This document shows positions 45,358-53,870 of a stretch of 64,000 bases of DNA, one piece after another; within the stretch, counting starts at the first letter, position 1, and each line of letters opens with the position of its first letter. A model generated the notes under the pieces. It saw only the letters and a list, made by a program, of their open reading frames with translations, did no database searches and had not been told where the DNA came from. The DNA is from an uncultured beta proteobacterium (GTDB lineage Bacteria; Pseudomonadota; Gammaproteobacteria; Burkholderiales; Burkholderiaceae_C), in the NCBI GenBank assembly GCA_903909815.1, contig CAIVXG010000217.1, positions 62,001 through 126,000 on the forward strand. The letters are read 5' to 3'. Both the position numbers and the translations under genes were made by a program.

Positions 45358-45414
45358 GTGCCCTACGGTCGCAAGACAATTGAACACCGCCATGGTCATC
45401 GGCTGAGCCCCTGA
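45358..45414 (+). CDS. Putative leader peptide coupled to livH (18 codons)
   Basis: A GTG preceded by AGAGGAGACTTCT (strong Shine-Dalgarno at proper spacing) opens an 18-codon frame, VPYGRKTIEHRHGHRLSP. Its TGA overlaps the livH ATG by one base (TGATG). livH itself has no good ribosome binding site. The arrangement suggests that translation of this short frame delivers ribosomes to livH. It could alternatively be the stub of a decayed gene. It is too short for the ORF track. Confidence 0.45.
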   Translation: MPYGRKTIEHRHGHRLSP

Positions 45415-46289
45415 TGCTGGCCGAATTTCTGCAATTCCTGTTCTCAGGCATCACGGTGGGCTCCACCTATGCCCTGGCAGCGGTGGGCTTCACGCTCATC
45501 TACAACTCCAGCCACGTGATCAACTTCGCGCAGGGCGAGTTCATCATGCTGGGGGGTATGCTGGCCGTGTACTTCACCCACTCGGGCCTGCCCTTGCCAC
45601 TGGCCCTGGTACTGGCCATTGCGCTGCCGGCCGTCGTGGGCCTGGTGCTGGAAAAAGTCGCCATCGAGCCGGTCAAAGGGGCTGAACCGGTCACCCTGAT
45701 CATCATCACCATTGGGGCCTCGCTGGTGCTGCGGGGCCTGGTGCAAATCTGGCTGGGCAAGGGCACGTTCAGCCTGCCGGCGTTTTCCGGCGAGCAACCC
45801 ATCAACGTGCTGGGTGCAACCCTCATGCCGCAAAGCCTGTGGGTGCTGGGCGTGACGGCTGTGATGGTGTGCGCGCTCTGGTACTTCTTCTCGCGCACCC
45901 TTCAAGGCAAGGCCATGCTGGCCACCTCCTACAACCGGGTGGCGGCTGAATTGGTGGGCATCAACACCGACGGGGTTTTGTTCCTGAGCTTTGCCATGTC
46001 AGCTGCGCTGGGTGCGCTGGGCGGCATTCTGGTCACGCCCATCACGCTCACCTCGTATGACGCCGGCATCATGCTCGGCCTCAAGGGTTTTGTCGGCGCA
46101 GTACTGGGCGGCTTGGGCAGCGGTCTGGGCGCTGTTGTCGGTGGCCTGCTGGTGGGCGTGCTGGAGGCCATGGGCGCCGGCTACGTATCGTCCTCGTACA
46201 AGGACGCTATGCCCTTTGTGCTGATTCTCCTGATTCTGTTCTTCCGGCCCAGTGGCCTCTTTGGTGGCAAAGCCACAGACCGGGTCTAG
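45414..46289 (+). CDS. livH: Branched-chain amino-acid-type ABC permease LivH
   Basis: Inner-membrane permease of the HAAT family, 291 aa, with about eight helices. The family start is LQFLFSGITVGSTYALAAVGFTLIYNSSHVINFAQGEFIMLGGMLAVY, and GALGGILVTPITLTSYDAGIMLGLKGFVGAVLGGLGSGLGAVVGGLLVGVLE precedes the C-terminus. It heads the long operon containing the paa genes, so the likely substrate is an aromatic acid such as phenylacetate rather than leucine. That is inference from context. Confidence 0.92.
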   Translation: MLAEFLQFLFSGITVGSTYALAAVGFTLIYNSSHVINFAQGEFIMLGGMLAVYFTHSGLPLPLALVLAIALPAVVGLVLEKVAIEPVKGAEPVTLIIITIGASLVLRGLVQIWLGKGTFSLPAFSGEQPINVLGATLMPQSLWVLGVTAVMVCALWYFFSRTLQGKAMLATSYNRVAAELVGINTDGVLFLSFAMSAALGALGGILVTPITLTSYDAGIMLGLKGFVGAVLGGLGSGLGAVVGGLLVGVLEAMGAGYVSSSYKDAMPFVLILLILFFRPSGLFGGKATDRV

Positions 46290-46291
46290 CC

Positions 46292-47224
46292 ATGAACTTG
46301 CATCCTTACCGTGGTCTGTACCTGGTCGCCGCCGTGCTGCTGCTCTTGCCGCTGGTGCTGCCCAACAGCTTCTATATGGACCTGGCGATTCGCATGGCCA
46401 TCAATGCGGTCATCGTGCTTGGCTTGAACCTGTTGATTGGTTTTGCCGGACAAATCAGCCTGGGCCACGCCGGCTTTCTGGGCATAGGCGCCTACGCCTC
46501 AGCGGCCTTGCCCACGCATTTCGGCTGGCATCCGCTGCTGGCCGTGCTTGCGGGTGCGGTGGCCGCGGGCGCGTTGGCAGCGGTGCTGGCACGTCCGATT
46601 TTCCGTCTCAAGGGGCACTACCTGGCGATGGCCACCTTGGGCCTGGGAATTATCATCAACATTGTGGTGCGCAACGAAGCCGCCTGGACCGGTGGCCCCG
46701 ACGGCATGGTTGTTCCCGCCATGGCATTCGGCAGTTTTGAAATATCGGGCGACAAGCCCTGGTACTGGATTGTCGCCAGCCTGCTGTGTGTCAGCATCTG
46801 GGCTTCCATCAACCTTATCGATTCGCCTTTTGGTCGGGCCCTGCGTGCCTTGCATGGCTCTGAAGTGGCGTCCAGGGTGGTGGGTGTGCATGTGGTGCGC
46901 TACAAAGTCACCGTATTTGTCATGTCTGCCATGTTCGCCAGCATCATGGGCAGCATCACGGCGCTGTATGTGGGTTTTGTCACCCCCAATCTGGCGGACT
47001 TCTTCCATTCGATTGAGCTGGTCACAATGGTCGTGATTGGCGGCATGGGATCGATCTATGGCTCCGTGCTGGGTGCCGTGTTGCTCACCGCATTGCCGCA
47101 GGCGCTGGCCACTTTTGAGGGTTGGGAGACGGTGGTGTTCGGTGCCATCCTGATGCTGAGCATGATCTTCATGCCCAAGGGTCTGGTGCCCATGCTGGCC
47201 ACCCTTTTCGGCAAGCGGGAGTGA
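46292..47224 (+). CDS. livM: Branched-chain amino-acid-type ABC permease LivM
   Basis: Second permease subunit, 310 aa, starting 2 nt after livH. The family core is NAVIVLGLNLLIGFAGQISLGHAGFLGIGAYASAAL, with LKGHYLAMATLGLGIIINIVVRNE and IELVTMVVIGGMGSIYGSVLGAVLLTALPQ. It forms the membrane channel together with LivH. livG starts 2 nt after its stop. Confidence 0.92.
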   Translation: MNLHPYRGLYLVAAVLLLLPLVLPNSFYMDLAIRMAINAVIVLGLNLLIGFAGQISLGHAGFLGIGAYASAALPTHFGWHPLLAVLAGAVAAGALAAVLARPIFRLKGHYLAMATLGLGIIINIVVRNEAAWTGGPDGMVVPAMAFGSFEISGDKPWYWIVASLLCVSIWASINLIDSPFGRALRALHGSEVASRVVGVHVVRYKVTVFVMSAMFASIMGSITALYVGFVTPNLADFFHSIELVTMVVIGGMGSIYGSVLGAVLLTALPQALATFEGWETVVFGAILMLSMIFMPKGLVPMLATLFGKRE

Positions 47225-47226
47225 CC

Positions 47227-47988
47227 ATGGCACTGCTTGAAGTTCAAGATCTCTCCATCCAGTTTGGCGGCGTCAAGGCCGTGCAGAACGTGTCCTTCAG
47301 CATCGATGCCGGGATTGTCTATGCCGTGATCGGCCCCAATGGCGCCGGCAAGACCACGCTGTTCAACCTGATCACCGGCATTTACACCCCCACCTGCGGC
47401 AGCATCTTGCTGGATGGTCAGCCCATTGCCGGTAAATCGCCCGATGTGCTGGCGCAGCGGGGTGTGGCGCGCACCTTCCAGAACCTGCAAATCTGCATGA
47501 ACATGAGCGCCATCGAAAACGTGATGGTGGGCGCCCACCTGCGACTGGACCGCAACCTGTTCAAGGCCGCCCTGCGCTGGCCCTCCATCAAGTCGCGCGA
47601 TCGGGATCTGCATACCGAGGCCGAGCAGCTCATGTGCTTTGTCGGGCTGGAGGCCCACACCACTTCACGCGCAGACAGCATGTCTTACGGCGCGCTCAAG
47701 CGCCTGGAAATAGCCCGTGCACTGGCCATGAAACCGCGCCTGCTGTTCCTGGACGAGCCGGCAGCAGGTCTCAATCCCAAGGAGACCATCGAAGTGGATG
47801 AGCTCATTCGCAAGGTGGCCAATACCGGCGTGACCGTGGTACTGGTGGAACATGACATGAAGATGGTGATGAACTTGTCGGACCGCATTCTGGTGCTGGA
47901 TTACGGACGCAAGCTGGCCGAAGGCACTGCGGCTGAAGTGCGGCGCAACCCAGATGTGATTGCCGCCTATCTGGGCGCTCACGCCTGA
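47227..47988 (+). CDS. livG: ABC transporter ATPase LivG
   Basis: ATP-binding subunit, 253 aa from the ATG at 47227. Walker A is GPNGAGKTTLF, the signature region is MSYGALKRLEIARAL (the SYG variant usual in LivG), and Walker B is LLFLDEPAAGLNP, followed by the switch histidine in VVLVEHDMKMVM. It partners the hemerythrin-LivF fusion encoded 13 nt downstream. Confidence 0.94.
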   Translation: MALLEVQDLSIQFGGVKAVQNVSFSIDAGIVYAVIGPNGAGKTTLFNLITGIYTPTCGSILLDGQPIAGKSPDVLAQRGVARTFQNLQICMNMSAIENVMVGAHLRLDRNLFKAALRWPSIKSRDRDLHTEAEQLMCFVGLEAHTTSRADSMSYGALKRLEIARALAMKPRLLFLDEPAAGLNPKETIEVDELIRKVANTGVTVVLVEHDMKMVMNLSDRILVLDYGRKLAEGTAAEVRRNPDVIAAYLGAHA

Positions 47989-48001
47989 CCGGATCGACCC
48001 C

Positions 48002-49318
48002 ATGGACGCACTCACCCTCATCAGCCAGGAACACAGCAATATGTGGCGCCTGGCCACCACCCTTGATCAGGTGGCCGGCGACATGCAAGCCGGTGCCCCG
48101 CTGGAGGCTGCATTCTTTGAGGCCGCGCTGGACTACCTCTCCCAGTTTGTGGACCGCATGCACCACCCGAAGGAGGACGACTACCTGTTCCGCCTGCTGC
48201 GCTTGCGCAGTTCAGAAGCGGCCGACGTAATCGACGCATTGGAGACTGAGCACCGTCAGGGACCAGACAAGCTGGCCCAGCTGCGTGCCAAGCTGGCGGC
48301 TGCAGCGCAGGGGGAACTGGCTGCTGCCGCGCTGACTGTTGCCATCAAGGACTACACCACCGGTCTCAAGGGACACATCAAGACCGAGGAAAAGACGGTG
48401 CTGCCGCTGGCGCGCAAAGTTCTGCAGCCGCAGGACTGGGCCGAAATTGGCCGGGCCTTTCGCAACCACAGCGACCCGGTGTTTGGCGACCAGTCCAAGG
48501 CCGAGTTTCGTGAACTGTTTCACCGCATCGTCAGCCTGGCGCCCGATTCGGTCGGCCTGGGTGCCAGCAGCGCGGGCAGCCTGCAAGCCTCTACGGCACC
48601 GGCGCAGCAGCCCGTGTTGCTGAAGGTGCAGGGCCTGGAGAGTTGCTACGGCCGCATCAAGGCGCTCAAAGGCATTAGCCTGGAAGTGCGTCGCGGCGAA
48701 ACCGTGGCCCTGGTGGGCGCCAATGGCGCCGGGAAAACCACCTTCCTGCGTGCCGTCTCGGGGGTGCAGTCCATCAGTGCGGGCAGCATCCACTTCGACG
48801 GCGAAGACATCAGCAAGCTGCGTTCGGACAAACGCATGCGCCGCGGCATCTGCCAAAGCCCCGAAGGTCGGCAGGTCTTCGGCCCGCTTTCGATTGAAGA
48901 CAACCTGCGCCTGGGCGCCTACACGCAGCCCAAGCACCAGGTGGCGGGTGACATGGAACAGATCTTTGCCATGTTCCCGATCCTCAAGGAGAAGCGCGCC
49001 TTGCCCGCGGGGACCTTGTCCGGCGGGCAGCAACAGATGCTGGCCATCGGTCGCGCACTCATGGGCCGCCCCCGCATGCTGTTGCTGGACGAGCCTTCCA
49101 TGGGCCTGGCGCCGCTGCTGGTGGAAGAGGTGTTCAACGTCATCAAGACGCTCAAATCCCAGGGTATGACCATCCTGCTGGTAGAGCAAAACGCCTTTGC
49201 GGCGCTGGCCATCGCCGACCGCGGCTATGTGCTGGAGACGGGCGCCGTGACGCTCACCGGGTCCGGCGAGGACCTCATCCAGAACGAACAGGTGCGCGCG
49301 GCTTACCTGGGCATGTAG
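48002..49318 (+). CDS. Hemerythrin-like domain fused to ABC ATPase LivF
   Basis: A 438-aa fusion from the ATG at 48002. Residues 1 to about 145 form a hemerythrin/HHE four-helix domain with the full ligand set: His11 (QEHSNMW), His54xxxGlu58 (HHPKEDDYLF), His84 (LETEHRQG) and His125xxxGlu129 (HIKTEEKTVLP). An Ala/Ser-rich linker (about 180-203) leads to a complete LivF ATPase. Its motifs are Walker A GANGAGKTT (239-247), signature LSGGQQQ (339-345) and Walker B LLLDEP, then VEQNAFAALAIADRGYVLETG. A normal LivF is about 235 aa, so the first 200 residues are extra. No stop or frameshift separates the parts, and no ribosome binding site precedes an internal start. The iron domain may sense O2, redox or iron and tune transport. 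Confidence 0.9.
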   Translation: MDALTLISQEHSNMWRLATTLDQVAGDMQAGAPLEAAFFEAALDYLSQFVDRMHHPKEDDYLFRLLRLRSSEAADVIDALETEHRQGPDKLAQLRAKLAAAAQGELAAAALTVAIKDYTTGLKGHIKTEEKTVLPLARKVLQPQDWAEIGRAFRNHSDPVFGDQSKAEFRELFHRIVSLAPDSVGLGASSAGSLQASTAPAQQPVLLKVQGLESCYGRIKALKGISLEVRRGETVALVGANGAGKTTFLRAVSGVQSISAGSIHFDGEDISKLRSDKRMRRGICQSPEGRQVFGPLSIEDNLRLGAYTQPKHQVAGDMEQIFAMFPILKEKRALPAGTLSGGQQQMLAIGRALMGRPRMLLLDEPSMGLAPLLVEEVFNVIKTLKSQGMTILLVEQNAFAALAIADRGYVLETGAVTLTGSGEDLIQNEQVRAAYLGM

Positions 49319-49363
49319 CCCTGTCCCCCTTTCGCATCTTGGCAAATTACTTAGGAACACTTC

Positions 49364-51031
49364 ATGACGCATCCCCTTTTTGAAAAGCACCAAGCCCAAC
49401 TGCAGAACGCACTCGCGGCCATCCGTAGCCGCGGCTACTGGTCTGCCTACGCAGAAATGCCCAGCCCCAAGGTTTACGGCGAAACGGCCGCAGCCGCCGG
49501 CAAGGCGGCCTTTGACGCGCAGTTGGGTCAACGCTTTGCACTGTCGCAGCCGGGCGTGCAATCCTGGGCCGGTGGCGAACAGTCGCCCTACGGCGTGGTG
49601 CTGGATGTGCAATACCCGGTGTGCGCTATCGATGCGCTGATCGATGCCGGCCAGGCGTCCATGCCGGCATGGCAGGCGCTGGGCGTGGACGGCAGAGCCG
49701 GCCTCTGCATCGAGATGCTGAACCGCCTGAATCAGAACAGTTTTGAGCTTGCCCACGCCGTGATGATGACCACAGGCCAGGGCTGGATGATGGCCTTCCA
49801 GGCCGGCGCGGCGCACGCCCAGGACCGGGGCCTGGAGGCGGTGGCTTACGCTTACCGTGAGCAGAGTTTTGTTCCGGCACAGGCCCTATGGGAAAAGCCG
49901 CAGGGCAAGAACCCGGCACTGCGCATGCAAAAGCATTTCGAGATCGTGGGCCGTGGCGTGGCCGTGGTCGTGGGCTGCGGAACCTTCCCCACTTGGAACA
50001 CCTATCCCGGCTTGTTTGCGGCGCTGGCAACCGGCAATGCCGTGATCGTCAAACCCCATGAACAGGCCACTCTCCCGGCGGCCATCACGGTCAGGATTGT
50101 GCGCGAGGTCCTGAGCGAAGCGGGGCTGAATCCTGATCTGGTGAGCCTGTGCGTGCCCGCCAACCAGCAGACCACCCAGGCCCTGGTCACGCATGCAGCC
50201 GTCAAGTCGGTGGACTTCACCGGAGGCAATGCCTTTGGCAATTGGCTGACTGACCAATGCCGCCAGGCCCAGGTCTATGCCGAACTGGCAGGCGTCAACA
50301 CCATCGTCATCGACTCCACCGACGCTTACCAGGCCATGCTGCGCAATCTGGCGTTCTCGCTGGCGCTGTATTCGGGCCAGATGTGCACCACGTCCCAGCT
50401 TCTGCTCGTGCCGGCAAGCGGCATTGCTACCGACGAGGGATTCAAGAGCTACGAGCAGGTCTGTGCGGATCTGGCGGCGGCCATCGATGTGTCCCTGGCC
50501 AAACCTGAGGTCGCTTGTGCCGTATTGGGCGCCATCCAGTCGCCCGCCACCGTGGCGCGCATTGACCACGCGAACAGTGGCGCACTCGGCACCGTGGTGC
50601 GCGCAGCGCAGTCCTTGCAGAATCCCGAATTTCCCCGCGCCACTGTGCGCACACCGGTGCTGCTGGCCTGCGACGCCAGCGATGAATCGTGCTACATGGA
50701 AGAGCGCTTTGGCCCCATCACCTTTGTCGTCAAAGTCGCCGATACCGCAGCCGCTGTGGCCCTGGCCGAGCGCGTGGTGCGCACCCATGGCGCGCTGACA
50801 CTGGGGGTGTACTCCACACAAAGCGCGGTGCTGGACGCCATGACCCAGGCCAGCTGGAATGCCAAGGTGGCCTTGTCCATGAATCTCACCGGCGGCGTGT
50901 TTGTCAACCAGTCGTCGGCCTTCTCCGACTTTCATGGCACCGGTGGCAACCCGGCCGCCAATGCCTCCTATTGCGACTCGGCCTTTGTGGCCAATCGTTT
51001 CCGCGTCGTCCAGCGCCGCTACCACGTCTGA
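49364..51031 (+). CDS. paaN: Phenylacetate degradation protein PaaN (aldehyde dehydrogenase family)
   Basis: A 555-aa aldehyde-dehydrogenase-fold protein of the PaaN type found in Burkholderiales. Typical blocks are VVVGCGTFPTWNTYPGLFAALATGNAVIVKPHEQATLP, VDFTGGNAFGNWL and the probable catalytic cysteine in YSGQMCTTSQLLLVPASG. It should oxidise a CoA-linked semialdehyde of the pathway. A complete-looking PaaZ with its own dehydrogenase domain is also encoded at the end of the operon, so the division of labour is unclear. Confidence 0.88.
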   Translation: MTHPLFEKHQAQLQNALAAIRSRGYWSAYAEMPSPKVYGETAAAAGKAAFDAQLGQRFALSQPGVQSWAGGEQSPYGVVLDVQYPVCAIDALIDAGQASMPAWQALGVDGRAGLCIEMLNRLNQNSFELAHAVMMTTGQGWMMAFQAGAAHAQDRGLEAVAYAYREQSFVPAQALWEKPQGKNPALRMQKHFEIVGRGVAVVVGCGTFPTWNTYPGLFAALATGNAVIVKPHEQATLPAAITVRIVREVLSEAGLNPDLVSLCVPANQQTTQALVTHAAVKSVDFTGGNAFGNWLTDQCRQAQVYAELAGVNTIVIDSTDAYQAMLRNLAFSLALYSGQMCTTSQLLLVPASGIATDEGFKSYEQVCADLAAAIDVSLAKPEVACAVLGAIQSPATVARIDHANSGALGTVVRAAQSLQNPEFPRATVRTPVLLACDASDESCYMEERFGPITFVVKVADTAAAVALAERVVRTHGALTLGVYSTQSAVLDAMTQASWNAKVALSMNLTGGVFVNQSSAFSDFHGTGGNPAANASYCDSAFVANRFRVVQRRYHV

Positions 51032-51040
51032 GGAAATACC

Positions 51041-51832
51041 ATGAACTACCAAAATATTCTCTTTGCAGTCGCAGGGGGTGTCGCCCGCCTGACCCTGAAC
51101 CGCCCGGACAAGCTCAACAGTTTCACCGGCGCCATGCATGTGGAATTGCGGGACGCACTGGATACCGTGCAGGTCGACAAAGGCATTCGCGTGCTGCTCA
51201 TCACGGGCGCTGGCCGCGCCTTCTGCGCCGGGCAAGACCTGGCCGACCCGGACATGGCCGTGGGAGCCACGGCGCCCGACATTGGCAATGTGGTGGAGCA
51301 GAACTACAAGCCGCTCATCCTGCGCTTGCAGAACCTGCGTGTACCGACCGTGGCCGTGGTCAATGGCGTGGCTGCAGGCGCTGGCGCCAGTCTGGCCTTG
51401 GCCTGCGACCTGGTGATCGCGGCCAAGTCGGCGTCCTTTCTGCAGGCTTTCAGCAAGATCGGCCTGATTCCGGATACCGGCGGCACCTGGTTCCTGCCGC
51501 AACGGGTGGGCATGGCGCGTGCCATGGGAATGGCCCTGCTGGCCGAAAAACTGCCGGCTGAAAAAGCCGCAGAGTGGGGCCTGATCTGGCAGGTAGTGGA
51601 CGACGCTGCGCTGGGCCCCACGGTCGACGCACTGGCCACGCAATTGGCGGGCATGCCGACCAAGGCGCTGGTGCGCACGCGCCAGGCCCTGCACGCCGCC
51701 CCCACGCACACGCTGGAGCAGCAGCTTTCCATGGAAGGCGGCTTTATGCGCGAACTGGGCTGGAGCCCCGACTTCGCCGAGGGCGTAGCGGCCTTCATGG
51801 AAAAACGCGCGCCGCGCTTCACCGGTAACTGA
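51041..51832 (+). CDS. paaG: 2-(1,2-epoxy-1,2-dihydrophenyl)acetyl-CoA isomerase PaaG
   Basis: Crotonase-fold enzyme that converts the ring epoxide to oxepin-CoA. At 263 aa it has the PaaG-type oxyanion segments ITGAGRAFCAGQDLADPDM and VAAGAGASLALACDLVIAAKSASFLQAFSKIGLIPDTGGTWFLPQRVG, with the catalytic Asp in PDTGG. It lies 9 nt after paaN and 4 nt before paaH. Confidence 0.94.
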   Translation: MNYQNILFAVAGGVARLTLNRPDKLNSFTGAMHVELRDALDTVQVDKGIRVLLITGAGRAFCAGQDLADPDMAVGATAPDIGNVVEQNYKPLILRLQNLRVPTVAVVNGVAAGAGASLALACDLVIAAKSASFLQAFSKIGLIPDTGGTWFLPQRVGMARAMGMALLAEKLPAEKAAEWGLIWQVVDDAALGPTVDALATQLAGMPTKALVRTRQALHAAPTHTLEQQLSMEGGFMRELGWSPDFAEGVAAFMEKRAPRFTGN

Positions 51833-51836
51833 TGCG

Positions 51837-53363
51837 ATGACGACAGCTCTTTCCAGCGACGCCGTCGTGGCCGTTGTCGGCGCCGGCGCCATGGGCGCAG
51901 GCATTGCACAGGTGGCCGCCGTGGCGGGCCACCGGGTCTTGCTGCTGGACAACCGTCCACAGGCCGCCCAGCTTGCGATTGACGGGCTGCGCACCCAACT
52001 GGACAAGTTGGCAGCCAAGGGCAAGATGACCGCACAAGCTGCGCTGGCAGCAAGCCAGCGCCTGCAGGCCGCCACCCAACTCAGCGACCTCGCCCCCGCG
52101 GCGCTGGTGGTCGAAGCGATTGTGGAAAATCTGCAAGCCAAGCAAACGCTGTTTGTCGACCTGGAAGCGCTGGTGTCTGCAGACTGCATTTTTGCCAGCA
52201 ACACCTCTTCCATCTCCATTACCGCCCTCGGTTCGGCGCTCAAGCATGCGCAGCGTCTGGCCGGCTTGCATTTCTTCAACCCCGCACCTGTCATGGCGCT
52301 GGTGGAGGTGGTCACCGGGCTGGCCACGGCGCCGGCCGTGGCGGACCTGCTGTATGCCACGGCCAGCGCCTGGGGCAAGACGGCAGTGCATGCCAAATCC
52401 ACGCCCGGCTTTATCGTCAACCGTGTGGCGCGCCCGTATTACGCCGAGGCCTTGCGCCTGCGCACCGAAGGGGCCGCAGACTGCGCCACGCTGGACGCGG
52501 TCATGCGCGAGTCCGGCGGCTTTCGCATGGGCCCGTTCGAGCTGATGGACATGATTGGTCTGGACGTCAACTTTGCCGTGACGCGCTCGGTCTGGAATGC
52601 GTTTTTCAACGACCCTCGCTTCCTGCCTTCCCTGATCCAGCAAGACCTGGTCGATGCCGGTTATCTGGGCAAGAAGAGTGGCCGAGGCTTCTTTGATTAC
52701 CGCGAGGGTGCAGAAAAACCACAGCCGCAAACCGAGCCGCGCCACGCAGCCCCGGCATGCACCACGGTGTGTGGTGATGCGCCCGCAGCCAAAGCCTTGG
52801 CCGCACGCCTGCAGGCGCTCGGCGTGGCGTTTGAGCGCGCCGCGTCCGCCGATGGCCGCATTGCCGAGGCCGACGCTGCCGTGCTGTACGTGACCGACGG
52901 ACGTAGCGCTACCCAGCGCGCCGCCGAAAGCGGTATCGCAGATACGGTTTTGATGGACCTGGCGCTGGACTACCACTTGGCCACGCGTACCGCGTTGGCC
53001 AGTGCCGGCCAGTGTAGTGAGCCCGCGTTCAGTGCCGCCTGCGCATTGCTTCAAGCCGGCGGCATACAGGTGTCGCGCCTGGCCGATGTGCCGGGGTTGG
53101 CCGTGATGCGTACCGTGGCCATGCTGGCCAACGAGGCCGCAGACGCGGTGTACCAGGGCGTGTGCACCGCCCACGCCGTCGATGACGCCATGCGGCTGGG
53201 TGTGAACTACCCCGCAGGCCCGCTGGCCTGGGCCGACCGGGTTGGCTTGGCCAAGATCCGTGTGGTGCTGTCCCATTTGAACGCGAGCTATGGCGAAGAC
53301 CGCTACCGCGTTTCCCCGCTGATTCAACGTCAGGTCTTTCAAGGAAAAAACATCCATGGCTGA
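51837..53363 (+). CDS. paaH: 3-hydroxyadipyl-CoA dehydrogenase PaaH
   Basis: NAD-dependent 3-hydroxyacyl-CoA dehydrogenase, 508 aa. The Rossmann motif is VAVVGAGAMGAGIAQVAAVAGH. The first 3HCDH domain shows NTSSISITALGSALKHAQRLAGLHFFNPAPVMALVEVV and GRGFFDY, and a second, shorter 3HCDH-like domain ends MRLGVNYPAGPLAWADRVGL. It oxidises the hydroxy intermediate to 3-oxoadipyl-CoA. The stop overlaps paaI by 8 nt. Confidence 0.94.
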   Translation: MTTALSSDAVVAVVGAGAMGAGIAQVAAVAGHRVLLLDNRPQAAQLAIDGLRTQLDKLAAKGKMTAQAALAASQRLQAATQLSDLAPAALVVEAIVENLQAKQTLFVDLEALVSADCIFASNTSSISITALGSALKHAQRLAGLHFFNPAPVMALVEVVTGLATAPAVADLLYATASAWGKTAVHAKSTPGFIVNRVARPYYAEALRLRTEGAADCATLDAVMRESGGFRMGPFELMDMIGLDVNFAVTRSVWNAFFNDPRFLPSLIQQDLVDAGYLGKKSGRGFFDYREGAEKPQPQTEPRHAAPACTTVCGDAPAAKALAARLQALGVAFERAASADGRIAEADAAVLYVTDGRSATQRAAESGIADTVLMDLALDYHLATRTALASAGQCSEPAFSAACALLQAGGIQVSRLADVPGLAVMRTVAMLANEAADAVYQGVCTAHAVDDAMRLGVNYPAGPLAWADRVGLAKIRVVLSHLNASYGEDRYRVSPLIQRQVFQGKNIHG

Positions 53364-53823
53364 TATCTCTGCTGTGCTTTCGCCTGCTGATGCGCTGCAA
53401 TTGGCGCAAGACGCGGCTAAAGCCATGTGGTCGCGCGACCATGCGGCGCAAGCCCTTGGCATGACCATTTCCGAGGTCAAACCCGGTACGGCGCGCCTGA
53501 CCATGCGGGTGCGCCAGGACATGGTGAATGGCCATGCCATCTGCCATGGCGGCATGCTGTTCACCCTGGCCGACGCCGCCTTTGCCTATGCCTGCAACAG
53601 CTACAACCGGAACACCGTGGCCTCGGCCTGCAACATCGACTTTCTCGCCCCCGCCCATCTGGGTGACACCCTGGAGGCGCAGGCCGTGGAGCGTTCGCAA
53701 AGCGGCCGCTCCGGTGTGTATGACGTCACCGTCAGCACCGCTGAGGGCAAGACCGTGGCCCTGTTCCGTGGCAAGTCGTACCGCATCCAGGGTGAGGTGA
53801 TTGCCAGTTTTTCCCAGACCTGA
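53356..53823 (+). CDS. paaI: Hydroxyphenylacetyl-CoA thioesterase PaaI
   Basis: Hotdog-fold thioesterase, 155 aa, thought to rescue CoA from dead-end phenylacetate intermediates. The motif VNGHAICHGGMLFTLADAAFAYACNSYN holds the usual Asn/Gly/Asp active-site region. It overlaps the 3' end of paaH and is followed after 47 nt by paaK, whose start has a GGAGAG ribosome binding site. Confidence 0.93.
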   Translation: MADISAVLSPADALQLAQDAAKAMWSRDHAAQALGMTISEVKPGTARLTMRVRQDMVNGHAICHGGMLFTLADAAFAYACNSYNRNTVASACNIDFLAPAHLGDTLEAQAVERSQSGRSGVYDVTVSTAEGKTVALFRGKSYRIQGEVIASFSQT

Positions 53824-53870
53824 GCCACCAGCCGTCGCCGCCCTAGAAACACATCCCAGCAGGAGAGTCC

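Noticed and set aside
48611-49318. Separate livF gene with an internal start after the hemerythrin domain
   Set aside because: The candidate GTG at the domain boundary lacks a ribosome binding site, and the frame is continuous from 48002, so a fusion is the simpler reading.
49886-52420. 844-aa minus-strand ORF opposite paaN, paaG and paaH
   Set aside because: It spans three clearly coding genes and has no motif of its own, so it is an antisense shadow.
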